Source of the DNA: Micromonospora trifolii
GTDB taxonomy: Bacteria; Actinomycetota; Actinomycetes; Mycobacteriales; Micromonosporaceae
DNA length: 64,000 nt
Direction: 5' to 3'
NCBI RefSeq assembly: GCF_022229005.1
Contig: NZ_JAKKFD010000003.1
Location: forward strand, 248,001-312,000
A program made the translations under genes and the position numbers. The notes beneath the pieces are model-generated. The model saw nothing but the letters and a program-made list of their open reading frames with translations. It ran no database searches and was not told where the DNA came from. Position 1 is the stretch's first letter. Each line of letters opens with the position of its first letter. Of the stretch, positions 25,144 through 33,471 are shown in pieces.

Positions 25144-27282
25144 TCAGGGATGCGCGGCCGGCGGCGTGAGGATCTCGAACCAGACCGTGGAGCCCCGGAC
25201 CGAGGGGTCGGTGCCCCAGGCGTCGCTGAGTTCCTCGATCAGGCCGAGGCCGCGCCCGCGACTGCTCAACGTGTCGGTACGGGCCCGGGTCACGGTGCCC
25301 CGGGTGCCGGAATCCGCTACCGAGACGAGCAGCCGCTCGGCGCTGAGGTCGATCTCCACCCGGGCGGCAGTGCCGGCGTGCAGCAACGCGTTGGTGGTCA
25401 GCTCGCTGGTGCAGAGCACCGCCGCCCCGATCACCGACTCGGGCACCTGCCAATCGGTGAGCTGACCGGTCAGCCAGTGCCGCACCCGGCTGGGCGCGGT
25501 CGGCTCGGCGGGCACCTCCATGCTCGCCGAACGACTCGGCTTGAGCGCGTGCTCGACCGCCAGCACGGCCACGTCGTCCTCAGTGCCGCCCGGGACCGCC
25601 GCGGTGGCCACCGCGCAGAGCGCGCGGGGGTCGCCGCTGCCGGCCTTGGCGATGGCGTCGCTCAGGGTGGCCAGCCCGGCGCTCAGGCTCTGCCGGCGAC
25701 GCTCCACCACCCCGTCGCTGAACAGCAGCAGCGTGTCACCGGGACGGAACGGGACAGTCGTGGTGCCCGGCCGACCGCCCAGCCCCAACGGCGGCCCGGC
25801 CGGGACGTCGACGTACTCGGCGTGAAACCGACCATCCGGGTCGCCGCGGCGGATCAGTGGCGCGGGGTGCCCGGCGCTGGACAGGGTCAGCTCCCGCCGC
25901 TCCGCGTCGATGACCCCGAACGCCACTGTGACGAACAGCTCGTGGGTGCCGGCCTCCGCGCCGAGGCTGGTCACCAGCCGGTCCAGGCCGCCCAGGACCG
26001 CGTCGGGCGTCGGGTCGGCCAGGGCCAGGGCGCGCAGCGCGGCCCGGACCTGCCCCATCCGCGCGGCGGCCTGCACGTCGTGCCCGGCCACGTCGCCCAG
26101 CACGACGCCGAGAGAGCCGTTGGGCAGCAGGAACGCGTCGTAGAAGTCACCGCCGGCCGCGTTGCCGTCCACGCCCGGGTCGTAGCGGGCCGCGATCCGC
26201 AACCGGGGAAGATCCGGCAGGTGCTCCGGCAACATGCTGCGTTGCAACAGTTGGGCGGTGCCGTGCTGGGTCTCGAACCGGCGGGCCCGCTCCGCGGCCT
26301 GGCCGATCAGCTCGGCCGAGGCGGCCAGCAGCGCCCGCTCGGCGGGGGACCAGGTGTGCGGGACCTGGAAGCCGACCGCCAGCCCGCCGCGGACCACCGA
26401 GGTGCCCAGCGGCAGGGCCGCCATCGCCTGGATCTTCTGGTCGTGGCGGTCCACGGCGGTGTCCCGCAGCGGCTGCCCGTCGCGGGTGAACGACGGGGCG
26501 CCGGAGCGGGCCGCCTGCACCACAGGGGCCGACCAGTCCGCAGGCGCACGCCGCCAGAGCGGAGGCAGCCGCTCGTCGGCCTCGTCCAACAACTCGCCAC
26601 GGACCCGACGCACCATTCGCCAGCCGCCGCCGCCCTCGTCGACAGCGAACGAGGCCTGGTCCGGGTCGAACGTGGTGATCGCGTACCGCAGCGCCACCCG
26701 GGCCACGTCGTCGAGGGTGAGGGTGCCGGCGAGCGCCGCGGCCACCTCGCTGAGGCTCTGCAACTTCTCGGTGACGTGGGTGGTCTCGGCAGCGACCGTC
26801 AACACGCCGACGATCTGCCCGGCGCTGTCGCGCACCGGTGAGTAGCCCCGGGTGAAGACGGCCTGCTCCACCGTCGCGGAGTGCCCGCGGACCAGCGGCA
26901 GGGTGGACTCCTTCTCCAGGAAGGGCTCGCCCTGCCGGTAGCAGCGCTCGATCACCGCACCGACGCCGGGAAGCGCCCAGATCTCCGCGAACACCTCGGC
27001 GGCCGGACGGCCGAGGGCGCTCGGGTGCTTGGTGCCCAGCAGTTCGGCGTAGCCGGCGTTGTAGAGCAGGACGAGGTCGTCGCCGTACGCCAGGGCCATC
27101 GGCATCGGCGAGGCGAGGAGCAACTGCACCACGGCCTGGAGGGCGACGTCCCAGTCGTCGGCCGGGCCCAGCGGGGTGTTGGCCCAGTCGTGGGCGAGCA
27201 CGCCGACGCCCGGGCCGGACCCGGTGGGTGCGCCCGGGCCCGGAGATGCTGGCGTGGGGACCCGCCCGACCGTTCCTGGCAT
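25144..27282 (-). CDS. PAS-GAF-SpoIIE phosphatase with C-terminal HATPase (anti-sigma-like) domain
   Basis: 712 residues. A PAS-like domain (about 30-165) and a GAF domain (about 185-335) sense a signal; a PP2C/SpoIIE phosphatase follows (about 360-570, with GGDFYDAF and GDVAGHDVQAAARM carrying metal-binding Asp residues); and an RsbW-like HATPase domain ends the protein (about 590-705, ELTTNALLHAG). Such fusions dephosphorylate anti-anti-sigma factors and may also sequester or phosphorylate partners. It is a candidate controller of the SigB-type sigma factor encoded at 7.2-8.1 kb, though not adjacent to it. Confidence 0.92.
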   Translation of the reverse strand: MPGTVGRVPTPASPGPGAPTGSGPGVGVLAHDWANTPLGPADDWDVALQAVVQLLLASPMPMALAYGDDLVLLYNAGYAELLGTKHPSALGRPAAEVFAEIWALPGVGAVIERCYRQGEPFLEKESTLPLVRGHSATVEQAVFTRGYSPVRDSAGQIVGVLTVAAETTHVTEKLQSLSEVAAALAGTLTLDDVARVALRYAITTFDPDQASFAVDEGGGGWRMVRRVRGELLDEADERLPPLWRRAPADWSAPVVQAARSGAPSFTRDGQPLRDTAVDRHDQKIQAMAALPLGTSVVRGGLAVGFQVPHTWSPAERALLAASAELIGQAAERARRFETQHGTAQLLQRSMLPEHLPDLPRLRIAARYDPGVDGNAAGGDFYDAFLLPNGSLGVVLGDVAGHDVQAAARMGQVRAALRALALADPTPDAVLGGLDRLVTSLGAEAGTHELFVTVAFGVIDAERRELTLSSAGHPAPLIRRGDPDGRFHAEYVDVPAGPPLGLGGRPGTTTVPFRPGDTLLLFSDGVVERRRQSLSAGLATLSDAIAKAGSGDPRALCAVATAAVPGGTEDDVAVLAVEHALKPSRSASMEVPAEPTAPSRVRHWLTGQLTDWQVPESVIGAAVLCTSELTTNALLHAGTAARVEIDLSAERLLVSVADSGTRGTVTRARTDTLSSRGRGLGLIEELSDAWGTDPSVRGSTVWFEILTPPAAHP

Positions 27283-27420
27283 GTTCGCAGCCTAGTCGGC
27301 CGACCGGAAAAGGCATCCGACCACGGCGGCGGGCCGTCGCCGAGTCCGTCGCGGTGGCCGTTTGGGCAGTTCAGGGGCCCTGTTCGGAGGTCTGTCGGGA
27401 AAAACGCCGCGCGCTGCGCG

Positions 27421-27445
27421 GAGTGCCGGACCGGTTGCCGGGTAT
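27421..27445 (+). promoter_or_regulatory. Candidate SigB-like promoter of the TM-helix channel gene
   Basis: GAGT (27421-27424), 15 bases, GGGTAT (27440-27445); predicted start near 27452, ATG at 27481. The -10 is exact; the -35 fits the GNNT form. Confidence 0.5.
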
Positions 27446-27480
27446 GCGCCCGGCGCAGTCCATGCGACAGGAGGGACATC

Positions 27481-28290
27481 ATGCTGAAAACCCTCGCGGT
27501 CCGGCAGGCCGACATCGGCGATGCCATCGCCGACACCTGGAGGTCGGTGCTGCTCTTCATCCCGAAGGCAGTGGCCTTCATCGTCATCCTCGTGGTCGGC
27601 TGGCTCATCGCCAGAGCCGTCCTCAAGATCGTGGATACGGTGCTGGAACGGGTGCGTTTCGACCAGGCGGTCGAACGCGGTGGCATCAAACGGGCCCTGG
27701 AGAGAACGAAGTACGACGCCAGCGACATCCTGGCCAGACTGGCGTACTACGCCGTACTGCTGTTCACGCTGCAGTTCGCCTTCGGAGTCTGGGGGCCCAA
27801 CGCGATCAGTGACCTGATCAGCGGCGTGGTGTCCTGGCTGCCGCGTGCGTTCATCGCGATCGTCATCGTGGTGGTGGCGGCCGCGATCGCCAACGCTGTC
27901 CGGGATCTGGTCACCGGGGCGCTGGGAGGGCTCTCGTACGGCAAGGTCCTGGCGGACCTGACGGCGATCTTCATCATCGCGCTCGGTGTGATCGCCGCCC
28001 TGAACCAGGTGGGGATCGCCACCACGGTGACGACTCCGGTGCTGATCGCGGTGCTCGCCACTGTGGCCGGCATCCTGATCGTCGGCGTCGGCGGTGGTCT
28101 CGTGAAGCCGATGCAGAAGCGCTGGGACGGCTGGCTGGACCGGGCTGCCCAGGAGGCTCGGGCGGTGCAGCAGCAACGTCAGGCCGCGTCGGCCGGGCGT
28201 AGCGACGTGGAGCGGCAGATGGCCGACCGCGGGGGTGACCGCACCCAGGCCATGCCTCGGGTGGACGAAGCCCAGCAGTACCGCTCGTAG
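27481..28290 (+). CDS. TM-helix (small-conductance mechanosensitive-like) membrane protein
   Basis: 269 residues with about five hydrophobic segments. The repeat seen in the conserved TM-helix family occurs twice: FIPKAVAFIVILVVGWLIARAV and WLPRAFIAIVIVVVAAAIANAV. These proteins are linked to the MscS superfamily but lack the MscS beta domain, and end here in a polar Gln-rich tail. ATG 27481 has AGGAGGG eight bases upstream. A SigB-like promoter precedes it. A role in osmotic stress is likely but not shown. Confidence 0.87.
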   Translation: MLKTLAVRQADIGDAIADTWRSVLLFIPKAVAFIVILVVGWLIARAVLKIVDTVLERVRFDQAVERGGIKRALERTKYDASDILARLAYYAVLLFTLQFAFGVWGPNAISDLISGVVSWLPRAFIAIVIVVVAAAIANAVRDLVTGALGGLSYGKVLADLTAIFIIALGVIAALNQVGIATTVTTPVLIAVLATVAGILIVGVGGGLVKPMQKRWDGWLDRAAQEARAVQQQRQAASAGRSDVERQMADRGGDRTQAMPRVDEAQQYRS

Positions 28291-28301
28291 CGGGGCCGAA
28301 C

Positions 28302-28367
28302 GGCACTGAGGGCGGGAGGGTGCTCCGCGTACGTCGCGGGGCGCCCTCCCCCTCACGTGTCAGTGCC
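28302..28367. terminator. Bidirectional hairpin after the TM-helix gene
   Basis: GGCACTGA (28302-28309) pairs with TCAGTGCC (28360-28367), with an inner GGAGGG/CCCTCC pair. The right arm includes the stop codon of the convergent gene. Confidence 0.65.
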
Positions 28368-28713
28368 GGTCGAGTGCGCGAGCCAGCGCGCAGACCGCGA
28401 CCAGGCGGGTGAGCAGCCACTGCGGCTGGCTCCAGTCCACCTGCCCGCTGGGCGGCGCCCACCCGTGCTCCAGGGCGGCGGCGCGCACCCCCTCGGCGTA
28501 GCCGGCGAGCGCCGCTGAGGTCAGCGGCGTGCGGTCCCCGTCGAGGCTGTCCCGGACGGCCGCCGCGTGCTGGTCGACGAGGGCCAGCAGCCCCGGCCGC
28601 GCGGCGGCGGCGGCGAGCCCGGCAGTGCCCACGGAGACGGTGAGGGCGGCCAGGGTGGACCGCGCCGAGTCGACGGCGGTACGGGGGGCGACCCGGTTGA
28701 ACGGCACACGCAT
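28360..28713 (-). CDS. DUF6401-like helical protein
   Basis: 117 residues, mostly helical and Ala-rich. RPGLLALVDQHAAAVRDSLDG resembles a small actinobacterial family I recall as DUF6401, sometimes labelled natural-product related without functional proof. ATG 28713 starts at MRVPFNRVAP; there is no clear Shine-Dalgarno site. No catalytic motif is seen and no biosynthetic cluster is nearby, so I give no function. Confidence 0.65.
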   Translation of the reverse strand: MRVPFNRVAPRTAVDSARSTLAALTVSVGTAGLAAAAARPGLLALVDQHAAAVRDSLDGDRTPLTSAALAGYAEGVRAAALEHGWAPPSGQVDWSQPQWLLTRLVAVCALARALDRH

Positions 28714-28847
28714 GGTGACCGAGGCTAACCGACCAGTGACCGGGTCGACCTCGTCCGCTCGGTGGATGTCGGCTGCGCCACTGGGCGCTCGCCGCTGACC
28801 TGGGGGATTGATCCGGCACAGACGGGGCAGCAGGAGAACACCCACTG

Positions 28848-29324
28848 ATGACGGGACACGGCGCGGAGGCACGGATGGGACAGCAGGCGGACGGACCCGA
28901 CGAGCGGCACCGGCGCCCGGACGGCGTCAGCGACGCGACGGTCGCCGCGCTCGGCAAGCTCAGCGAGGCGCTGGAGTGTGTGGAGCGGGCCCGGGGGCAC
29001 CTCTACTCGCTGCACCAGTTGATCGGCCATGCCGACCTGATGCTCGACGACGCGGTGGAGCAGTTTCACGCCGCTGGGCATCCGCACCTCGCCGAGCGGA
29101 TCGCCACGGAGCTGCGCGGCCGCAACGTCATCGCCGGACGGTGGACGTTTCAGATCGTCGAGGACTTCGACGACGGCTACCACGCGCTGTTCCGGGAGTT
29201 GGACCAGCAGGCCCGCGACGAGTTGGTGGGTGGGCGGCGCCACCTCTACGAGGCGGAGATGAAGGAACGCCGCCGTAGCCGGGGCCGGCCGGGCCACGAG
29301 GCCCGGCCGGGCGGCGAGGGCTAG
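28848..29324 (+). CDS. Conserved hypothetical helical protein
   Basis: 158 residues, soluble and largely alpha-helical, with a conserved-looking core from residue 30 (ALGKLSEALECVERARGHLYSLHQLIGHADLML) to YHALFRELDQQARDELV and a basic C-terminal tail (EMKERRRSRGRPG). Similar proteins occur widely in actinobacteria without assigned function. AGGAGA lies upstream of ATG 28848 at a slightly long distance; ATG 28875 is an alternative. Confidence 0.75.
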   Translation: MTGHGAEARMGQQADGPDERHRRPDGVSDATVAALGKLSEALECVERARGHLYSLHQLIGHADLMLDDAVEQFHAAGHPHLAERIATELRGRNVIAGRWTFQIVEDFDDGYHALFRELDQQARDELVGGRRHLYEAEMKERRRSRGRPGHEARPGGEG

Positions 29325-29530
29325 TCGCTTGTCGCGTCGGCCGGGCGACGCCGTGCCGCGTCGTCAGCGATGATCACGGTCGCCACCATCAGCGCGACGC
29401 ACAGGCTGAACAGCCACGACTCGTCGGCGACGAGCCAGGCGGACACGGGCGCCTGGAGCGCGGCGAGCAGAAAGCCGAGCCAGGCGAGTTTGCGCTGACG
29501 CGCGGAGAGGATTCCGGAGCCTTGATGCAT
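29321..29530 (-). CDS. Small two-helix membrane protein (69 aa)
   Basis: 69 residues with two hydrophobic segments (LAWLGFLLAALQAPVSAWLV and LFSLCVALMVATVIIA) joined by a short loop, and a basic C-terminus. Its stop overlaps the stop region of the convergent upstream-strand gene by four bases. No family recognised; no strong Shine-Dalgarno site is visible, so the ATG at 29530 is the best guess. Confidence 0.55.
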   Translation of the reverse strand: MHQGSGILSARQRKLAWLGFLLAALQAPVSAWLVADESWLFSLCVALMVATVIIADDAARRRPADATSD

Positions 29531-29688
29531 CCCGAAATTCTTACGCGAACCAGCCCGCTTGCCGTCCTCCGATCGGCCGATTCTGGATGAGCTGTCCGTT
29601 TTCCCGACCGTACGGACACGACTTCTTTGCGCCGGGGGCGGTTGGGTGCCGACGGCGCTAGGGTGCCCCTGCGGCAGGATGGTGCCTC

Positions 29689-30999
29689 GTGTCCACCGCG
29701 CCCGCGCGTCCCCGCGCCGCACTGCTCCTGCTGTCCTACCTCGCGTTCGTCAGCCTCGGTCTGCCCGACGGCCTGCTCGGCGTCAGCTGGCCCTCGATCA
29801 GCGGCGACTTCGACGTACCGACCGAGGCCGTCGGGTGGGTGCTCACCGCCGGCACCGTCGGCTATCTCACCTCCAGCGTGCTGGCCGGCTTCACGTTGGC
29901 CCGGGTCGGCGTGGGCGCCCTGCTCGCCGGCAGCACCCTGCTGGCCGGCCTGGCGCTGACCGGTTACTCGGTGAGCCCCGTACTGGCGGTGCTGGTGGCC
30001 TGTGCGCTGGTGCTCGGGCTCGGCTCCGGCGCTGTCGACTCCGGGCTCAACGCGTACGCCGCCGGGGCCTTCGGGCCCCGCCACATGAACTGGTTGCACG
30101 CCTTCTTCGGCCTCGGCGTGGCCATCGGTCCACTGATCATGACCGCGGTGCTGAGCGCTGGGCTCGCCTGGCGCTGGGGGTACGGCATCGTGGCCGCCGC
30201 CCAACTCGTCCTCGCCGCCGCGTTCGCGCTCACGGTGCGGGCCTGGCGACGTGACGCCCCGGCCGGCACCGAGGCGGGCACGACTGTCCAGGGCGAGCCC
30301 GCCGCCACGGGTACCGGGCCGGCGTCCACCGTCCAGGTCCCGGTTCGGGACACCCTGCGGTCGCCAGCGGTCTGGTCGGGGTTGCTCGCCTTCGCGCTGT
30401 ACGTGGCGATCGAGGTGTCCGCCGGACTGTGGGCGTTCCTGCTGCTGACCGAGGGGCGCGGGCTCAGCGCGGCGGTGGCCGGCGGCTGCGTCTCCGCGTA
30501 CTGGGGCAGTCTCTTCGTCGGCCGGGTCGTGCAGGGCCTGGTGGCCGAGCGCCTGGGGGCGGGGCTGGTATTGCGCGCCAGCCTGGCCGGGATGGCCGTC
30601 GGCGCGGCTCTGATCGCCGTTCCCGGGCCGGCCGTCCTGGCGGTGCTCGGCCTGGTCGTTGTCGGTTTCGCCGCCGCGCCCGTGCTTCCGCTGCTCACCC
30701 TCACCACCGCCGGACGGGTCGGCGCGGCGCACGCGGACCGGGCCATCGGGATGCAGATCGGCGCTTCGGGCGTCGGCGCGGCGCTCGTCCCGGCCGGGCT
30801 GGGCGTGCTGATCGGCAACACCTCAGTGCAGGTGCTGGGCTCGGCCCTGCTGGTGCTCGCGCTGGCGCTGATCGCGCTCTACGAGTGGGGCGCGCGCCGA
30901 TCGGCCGGCCGGCCCACCGGCCAGTCGCTGCCCACTCAGCCCGGCGGGGAGGGTCAGCCCGCGTCCGGGCCGGTCCGCCCGGTGGTGGACGGGCGGTAG
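29689..30999 (+). CDS. MFS transporter (12-TM, sugar-type)
   Basis: 436 residues with 12 hydrophobic segments. The start LLLLSYLAFVSLGLPDGLLGVSWP and HAFFGLGVAIGPL resemble the FucP/sugar-type MFS branch common in actinobacteria. A central hydrophilic loop (about 185-215) separates the two six-helix halves. Substrate and direction cannot be told. GTG 29689 is the start. The last 46 bases overlap the convergent small acidic protein gene. Confidence 0.88.
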   Translation: MSTAPARPRAALLLLSYLAFVSLGLPDGLLGVSWPSISGDFDVPTEAVGWVLTAGTVGYLTSSVLAGFTLARVGVGALLAGSTLLAGLALTGYSVSPVLAVLVACALVLGLGSGAVDSGLNAYAAGAFGPRHMNWLHAFFGLGVAIGPLIMTAVLSAGLAWRWGYGIVAAAQLVLAAAFALTVRAWRRDAPAGTEAGTTVQGEPAATGTGPASTVQVPVRDTLRSPAVWSGLLAFALYVAIEVSAGLWAFLLLTEGRGLSAAVAGGCVSAYWGSLFVGRVVQGLVAERLGAGLVLRASLAGMAVGAALIAVPGPAVLAVLGLVVVGFAAAPVLPLLTLTTAGRVGAAHADRAIGMQIGASGVGAALVPAGLGVLIGNTSVQVLGSALLVLALALIALYEWGARRSAGRPTGQSLPTQPGGEGQPASGPVRPVVDGR

Positions 31000-31217
31000 C
31001 GGCGCTCCGGGTCGGTGTCCTCCCGGCTGTTGCCCTGGGCCTGCCCCTTACTGTCGTCCGCTGCCGGCCCGTGGCCGAACGTCGCCTCTTCCCCCGCGTC
31101 GTTGCCGGTCACGTCGTCGGCCTGCCCGTCGAGGCTGGAGCCGGCCACGGCCTGCTCCAACTCCTCCAACGGAAGCCGTTCCTCGTCCCGCCACACCCTG
31201 ATGTTGTCGTCGGTCAT
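30954..31217 (-). CDS. Small acidic hypothetical protein with SigB-type promoter
   Basis: 87 residues, rich in Asp, Glu and Gly, without hydrophobic segments, opening MTDDNIRVWRDEERLPLEELEQAV. The composition suggests an unstructured hydrophilic protein of the kind induced by desiccation or osmotic stress. A textbook SigB-like promoter ends 11 bases before the ATG at 31217, giving a nearly leaderless transcript. The 3' end overlaps the MFS gene. No family recognised. Confidence 0.7.
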   Translation of the reverse strand: MTDDNIRVWRDEERLPLEELEQAVAGSSLDGQADDVTGNDAGEEATFGHGPAADDSKGQAQGNSREDTDPERRYRPSTTGRTGPDAG

Positions 31218-31227
31218 GTCTTCAGCG

Positions 31228-31252
31228 GTACCCGGGCGCGATGATCGCAAAC
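31228..31252 (-). promoter_or_regulatory. SigB-like promoter of the small acidic protein gene
   Basis: Minus strand: GTTT (31252-31249), 15 bases, GGGTAC (31233-31228), an exact match to the SigB/SigF class; predicted start near 31221, ATG at 31217. Confidence 0.72.
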
Positions 31253-31280
31253 GGTGGCGTGCGACAAGGCTCGGACACGG

Positions 31281-31310
31281 CGATGGCCGCCAGGCATCTG
31301 GCGGCCATCG
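31281..31310. terminator. Hairpin terminator after the SRPBCC gene
   Basis: CGATGGCCGCCAG (31281-31293), loop GCAT, perfect mirror (31298-31310), 16 bases beyond the SRPBCC stop on the minus strand. Confidence 0.8.
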
Positions 31311-31325
31311 GTGTCACTGCTCAGG

Positions 31326-31787
31326 TCACGGCTGCGGACGGTCCACCTGTCCGCGCCAGGCGCCGGTCTCCTGACCGCGTCGCTCGATGTAGGTCTTGAA
31401 CCGTTCCAGGTCGCCCTTGGCCCGCCGGTCGACGATGCCGAGCTTGTCGCCGGCCTGCTCGACCACGCCGTGCGGCTCGAACTCGAGCTGCAGGGTGACC
31501 CGGGTCTTGTCCTGGTCCAGTCGGTGGAAGGTCACCACGCCGGCCTGCTGCGTGCCGTCGGTCGAGCGCCAGGCGACCCGCTCGTCGGGGAGCTGTTCGG
31601 TGATCTCCGCGTCGAACTCGCGCTTCACCCCGGCGATGTCCACCGTCCAGTGGGTCATCGTGTCGGAGAGCTGGCGGACCTCCTGCACACCCTCCATGAA
31701 CTCGGGGAACTCCTCGAACTGCGTCCACTGGTCGTACGCGGTGCGTACGGGTACGGAAACGTCCACATGTTCGGTAACGCCACTCAT
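31326..31787 (-). CDS. SRPBCC-family (cyclase/dehydrase-like) protein
   Basis: 153 residues forming one START/SRPBCC helix-grip domain: VDVSVPVRTAYDQWTQFEEFPEFMEGV at the N-terminus, a central beta region (WTVDIAGVKREFDAEI), and the long C-terminal helix GDLERFKTYIERRG. This subgroup is common in soil actinobacteria, often in stress loci; a lipid-like ligand is possible. ATG 31787 has a canonical AAGGAGG site nine bases upstream. It follows the DUF2795 gene by 52 bases and is probably in the same transcript. Confidence 0.9.
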   Translation of the reverse strand: MSGVTEHVDVSVPVRTAYDQWTQFEEFPEFMEGVQEVRQLSDTMTHWTVDIAGVKREFDAEITEQLPDERVAWRSTDGTQQAGVVTFHRLDQDKTRVTLQLEFEPHGVVEQAGDKLGIVDRRAKGDLERFKTYIERRGQETGAWRGQVDRPQP

Positions 31788-31839
31788 CGGGGAACCTCCT
31801 TCAGCCACTGGCGGGTTGCCGGATCGGGGGCGATCCTGC

Positions 31840-32256
31840 TCACCAGCGAGTTGTCTCGTTCTTGTTGCCCAGCGCGGCCCACACCTCGGAGACCGTCTGG
31901 TAGACGGTGCCCTCGGGCAGCCGTTCCAGCGCCGCCACGATGTCGTCCGGCGCCTCGTTCTCACGGGCGCTGGCGATGAGCACCAGGCGGTCGCCCGGCA
32001 GCGCGCTCATCGAGATGAACCGGCCGAGCCGGCTGCGCTGCTCGACGTCAGTGGAGCTCATGCCCTGTGGGGTGCCGGTGCGCAGGTCGCCGGCCGGGGC
32101 GGTGGTCGTCTCCGGCTGGTCCTCACCAGCCGGTTCCGGCACCCGCGACTCGTCGACCCGAGAGCCACCGGTCCCCGGCCCCTGTACGAGGCCGCTGACC
32201 TCCTGACTCATCTGTTCGTCGATCCTCGGTCCGTGCTTGCTGTTGCCACGCTCCAT
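31840..32256 (-). CDS. DUF2795 domain protein
   Basis: 138 residues. A long hydrophilic N-terminal half (MERGNSKHGPRIDEQM onward, Pro/Glu/Thr-rich) leads to a C-terminal DUF2795 domain in which PDDIVAALERLPEGTVYQTVSEVWAALG is recognisable. Function unknown; the family is typical of actinobacterial stress loci. ATG 32256 lies about four bases after the predicted start site of a SigB-like promoter, so it is probably leaderless. The SRPBCC gene follows. Confidence 0.85.
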   Translation of the reverse strand: MERGNSKHGPRIDEQMSQEVSGLVQGPGTGGSRVDESRVPEPAGEDQPETTTAPAGDLRTGTPQGMSSTDVEQRSRLGRFISMSALPGDRLVLIASARENEAPDDIVAALERLPEGTVYQTVSEVWAALGNKNETTRW

Positions 32257-32266
32257 GCCTTCTGCG

Positions 32267-32291
32267 CTACCCGGCACCCCACCCGATAAAC
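32267..32291 (-). promoter_or_regulatory. SigB-like promoter of the DUF2795-SRPBCC unit
   Basis: Minus strand: GTTT (32291-32288), 15 bases, GGGTAG (32272-32267); predicted start near 32260, ATG at 32256. Confidence 0.68.
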
Positions 32292-32359
32292 CGGCACCGG
32301 GCCACGGACCGGCCCTCGGCCCGACCGCGGACCGGACATCCGAGCCGGAAAGCGGAGGC

Positions 32360-33355
32360 TCAGTCGTCGGCGGGCCTGCGCGGCGGCAGCACCGGCTCCT
32401 CCGGGTCCGGGTCGCCGGCCTGCAGCTGCCGCCCGCGTTGCACCTCGGAGTTGATCTGCACGCCCAGCATCAGCGCCGAGTTGGACAGGTAGAGCCAGAC
32501 CAGGAACGCGATGGCCGCCCCGAGGCTGCCGTAGGTGGTGCTGTACGAGCCGAAGTTGGCCACGTAGAGACCGAAGCCGAAGGAGACCGCAGCCCAGGAA
32601 ATCAGGGCCACACCGCCGCCCGGGGTCAGCCAGCGGAACCGGGGCTGGCGCACGTTCGGCGCGATCCAGAACAGCAGCGACAGCAGCACCATCATGACCA
32701 TGGCGAGCACCGGCCACTTCGCCACACTCCACACCGTTCGGGCCAGGCCACCGGCGTTGATCAGATCACCCACCGCGTCGGTGACCGGGCCGCTGACGAT
32801 CAACGCGAGGGCGACCACCGCGAGCAGCACGAGCGTCACCGCGGCCAGGCCGATCTGTATCGGCCGCAACTTCCACACCGGCCGGCCCTCGGTCACCCCG
32901 TAGATGGAGTTGGACGCCCGGGTGAACGCGCCGATGAACCCCGACGCGGACCACAGCGCGCCGAGAAGGCCGAAGCTCAGCAGCAGCTTGGGGTTGCTCT
33001 GGTCGAGCACCACGGTCCGGATCACCCCGAGCACGCCGCCCTCGTCGCCCTTGTCGTCGGTCAGCACCGACCCGGCGCCCACCTGGTTGGCCAGGTCGAC
33101 CACCGTGTCCAGGGTCCGCTCCCCGTCGGAGACCAGACCGACCAGGGCCACCACCACGATGGCGGACGGAAAGAGCGCCAGGACGCCGTAGTAGGTCAGC
33201 GCGGCGGCCCAGTCGGAGCAGTTGTCGTTGACGAAGTTCTGCACGCTTCGGACCAGCACCCCACGCCAGGTCCGCCAGCTCAGCTGCCGCATCCGTCGGG
33301 GCACCGGGGTGCCCGCTGTGCCGCCGAGGGTCGTACCGGGGTCCGTGGTCGTCAT
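32360..33355 (-). CDS. YihY/BrkB-family membrane protein
   Basis: 331 residues with six hydrophobic segments. DNCSDWAAALTYYGVLALFPS is the family signature in the first membrane region, and YGSLGAAIAFLVWLYLSNSALMLG ends the domain. Once annotated as ribonuclease BN, the family is now regarded as inner-membrane proteins of uncertain role. ATG 33355 has AGGGAG at good spacing. A near-perfect SigB-like promoter lies about 60 bases upstream, back to back with one for chaB. Confidence 0.92.
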   Translation of the reverse strand: MTTTDPGTTLGGTAGTPVPRRMRQLSWRTWRGVLVRSVQNFVNDNCSDWAAALTYYGVLALFPSAIVVVALVGLVSDGERTLDTVVDLANQVGAGSVLTDDKGDEGGVLGVIRTVVLDQSNPKLLLSFGLLGALWSASGFIGAFTRASNSIYGVTEGRPVWKLRPIQIGLAAVTLVLLAVVALALIVSGPVTDAVGDLINAGGLARTVWSVAKWPVLAMVMMVLLSLLFWIAPNVRQPRFRWLTPGGGVALISWAAVSFGFGLYVANFGSYSTTYGSLGAAIAFLVWLYLSNSALMLGVQINSEVQRGRQLQAGDPDPEEPVLPPRRPADD

Positions 33356-33415
33356 GCCCGCTCCCTGCGCCCCGGCCGCCGGATGACCGGTCGTCCGGTC
33401 TGGCCTGGCCCGGCG

Positions 33416-33441
33416 GTACCCGGATGGGGAAATCGACAAAC
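33416..33441 (-). promoter_or_regulatory. SigB-like promoter of the BrkB gene
   Basis: Minus strand: GTTT (33441-33438), 16 bases, GGGTAC (33421-33416); start near 33409, 54 bases before the ATG. Confidence 0.72.
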
Positions 33442-33471
33442 CCACCCCGCCCCCGGCCGGCGCCGCTCAGG

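Noticed and set aside
28360..28713. Natural-product gene cluster, suggested by the DUF6401-like protein
   Set aside because: No synthase, tailoring or resistance genes are near; the label for this family is only a naming habit.
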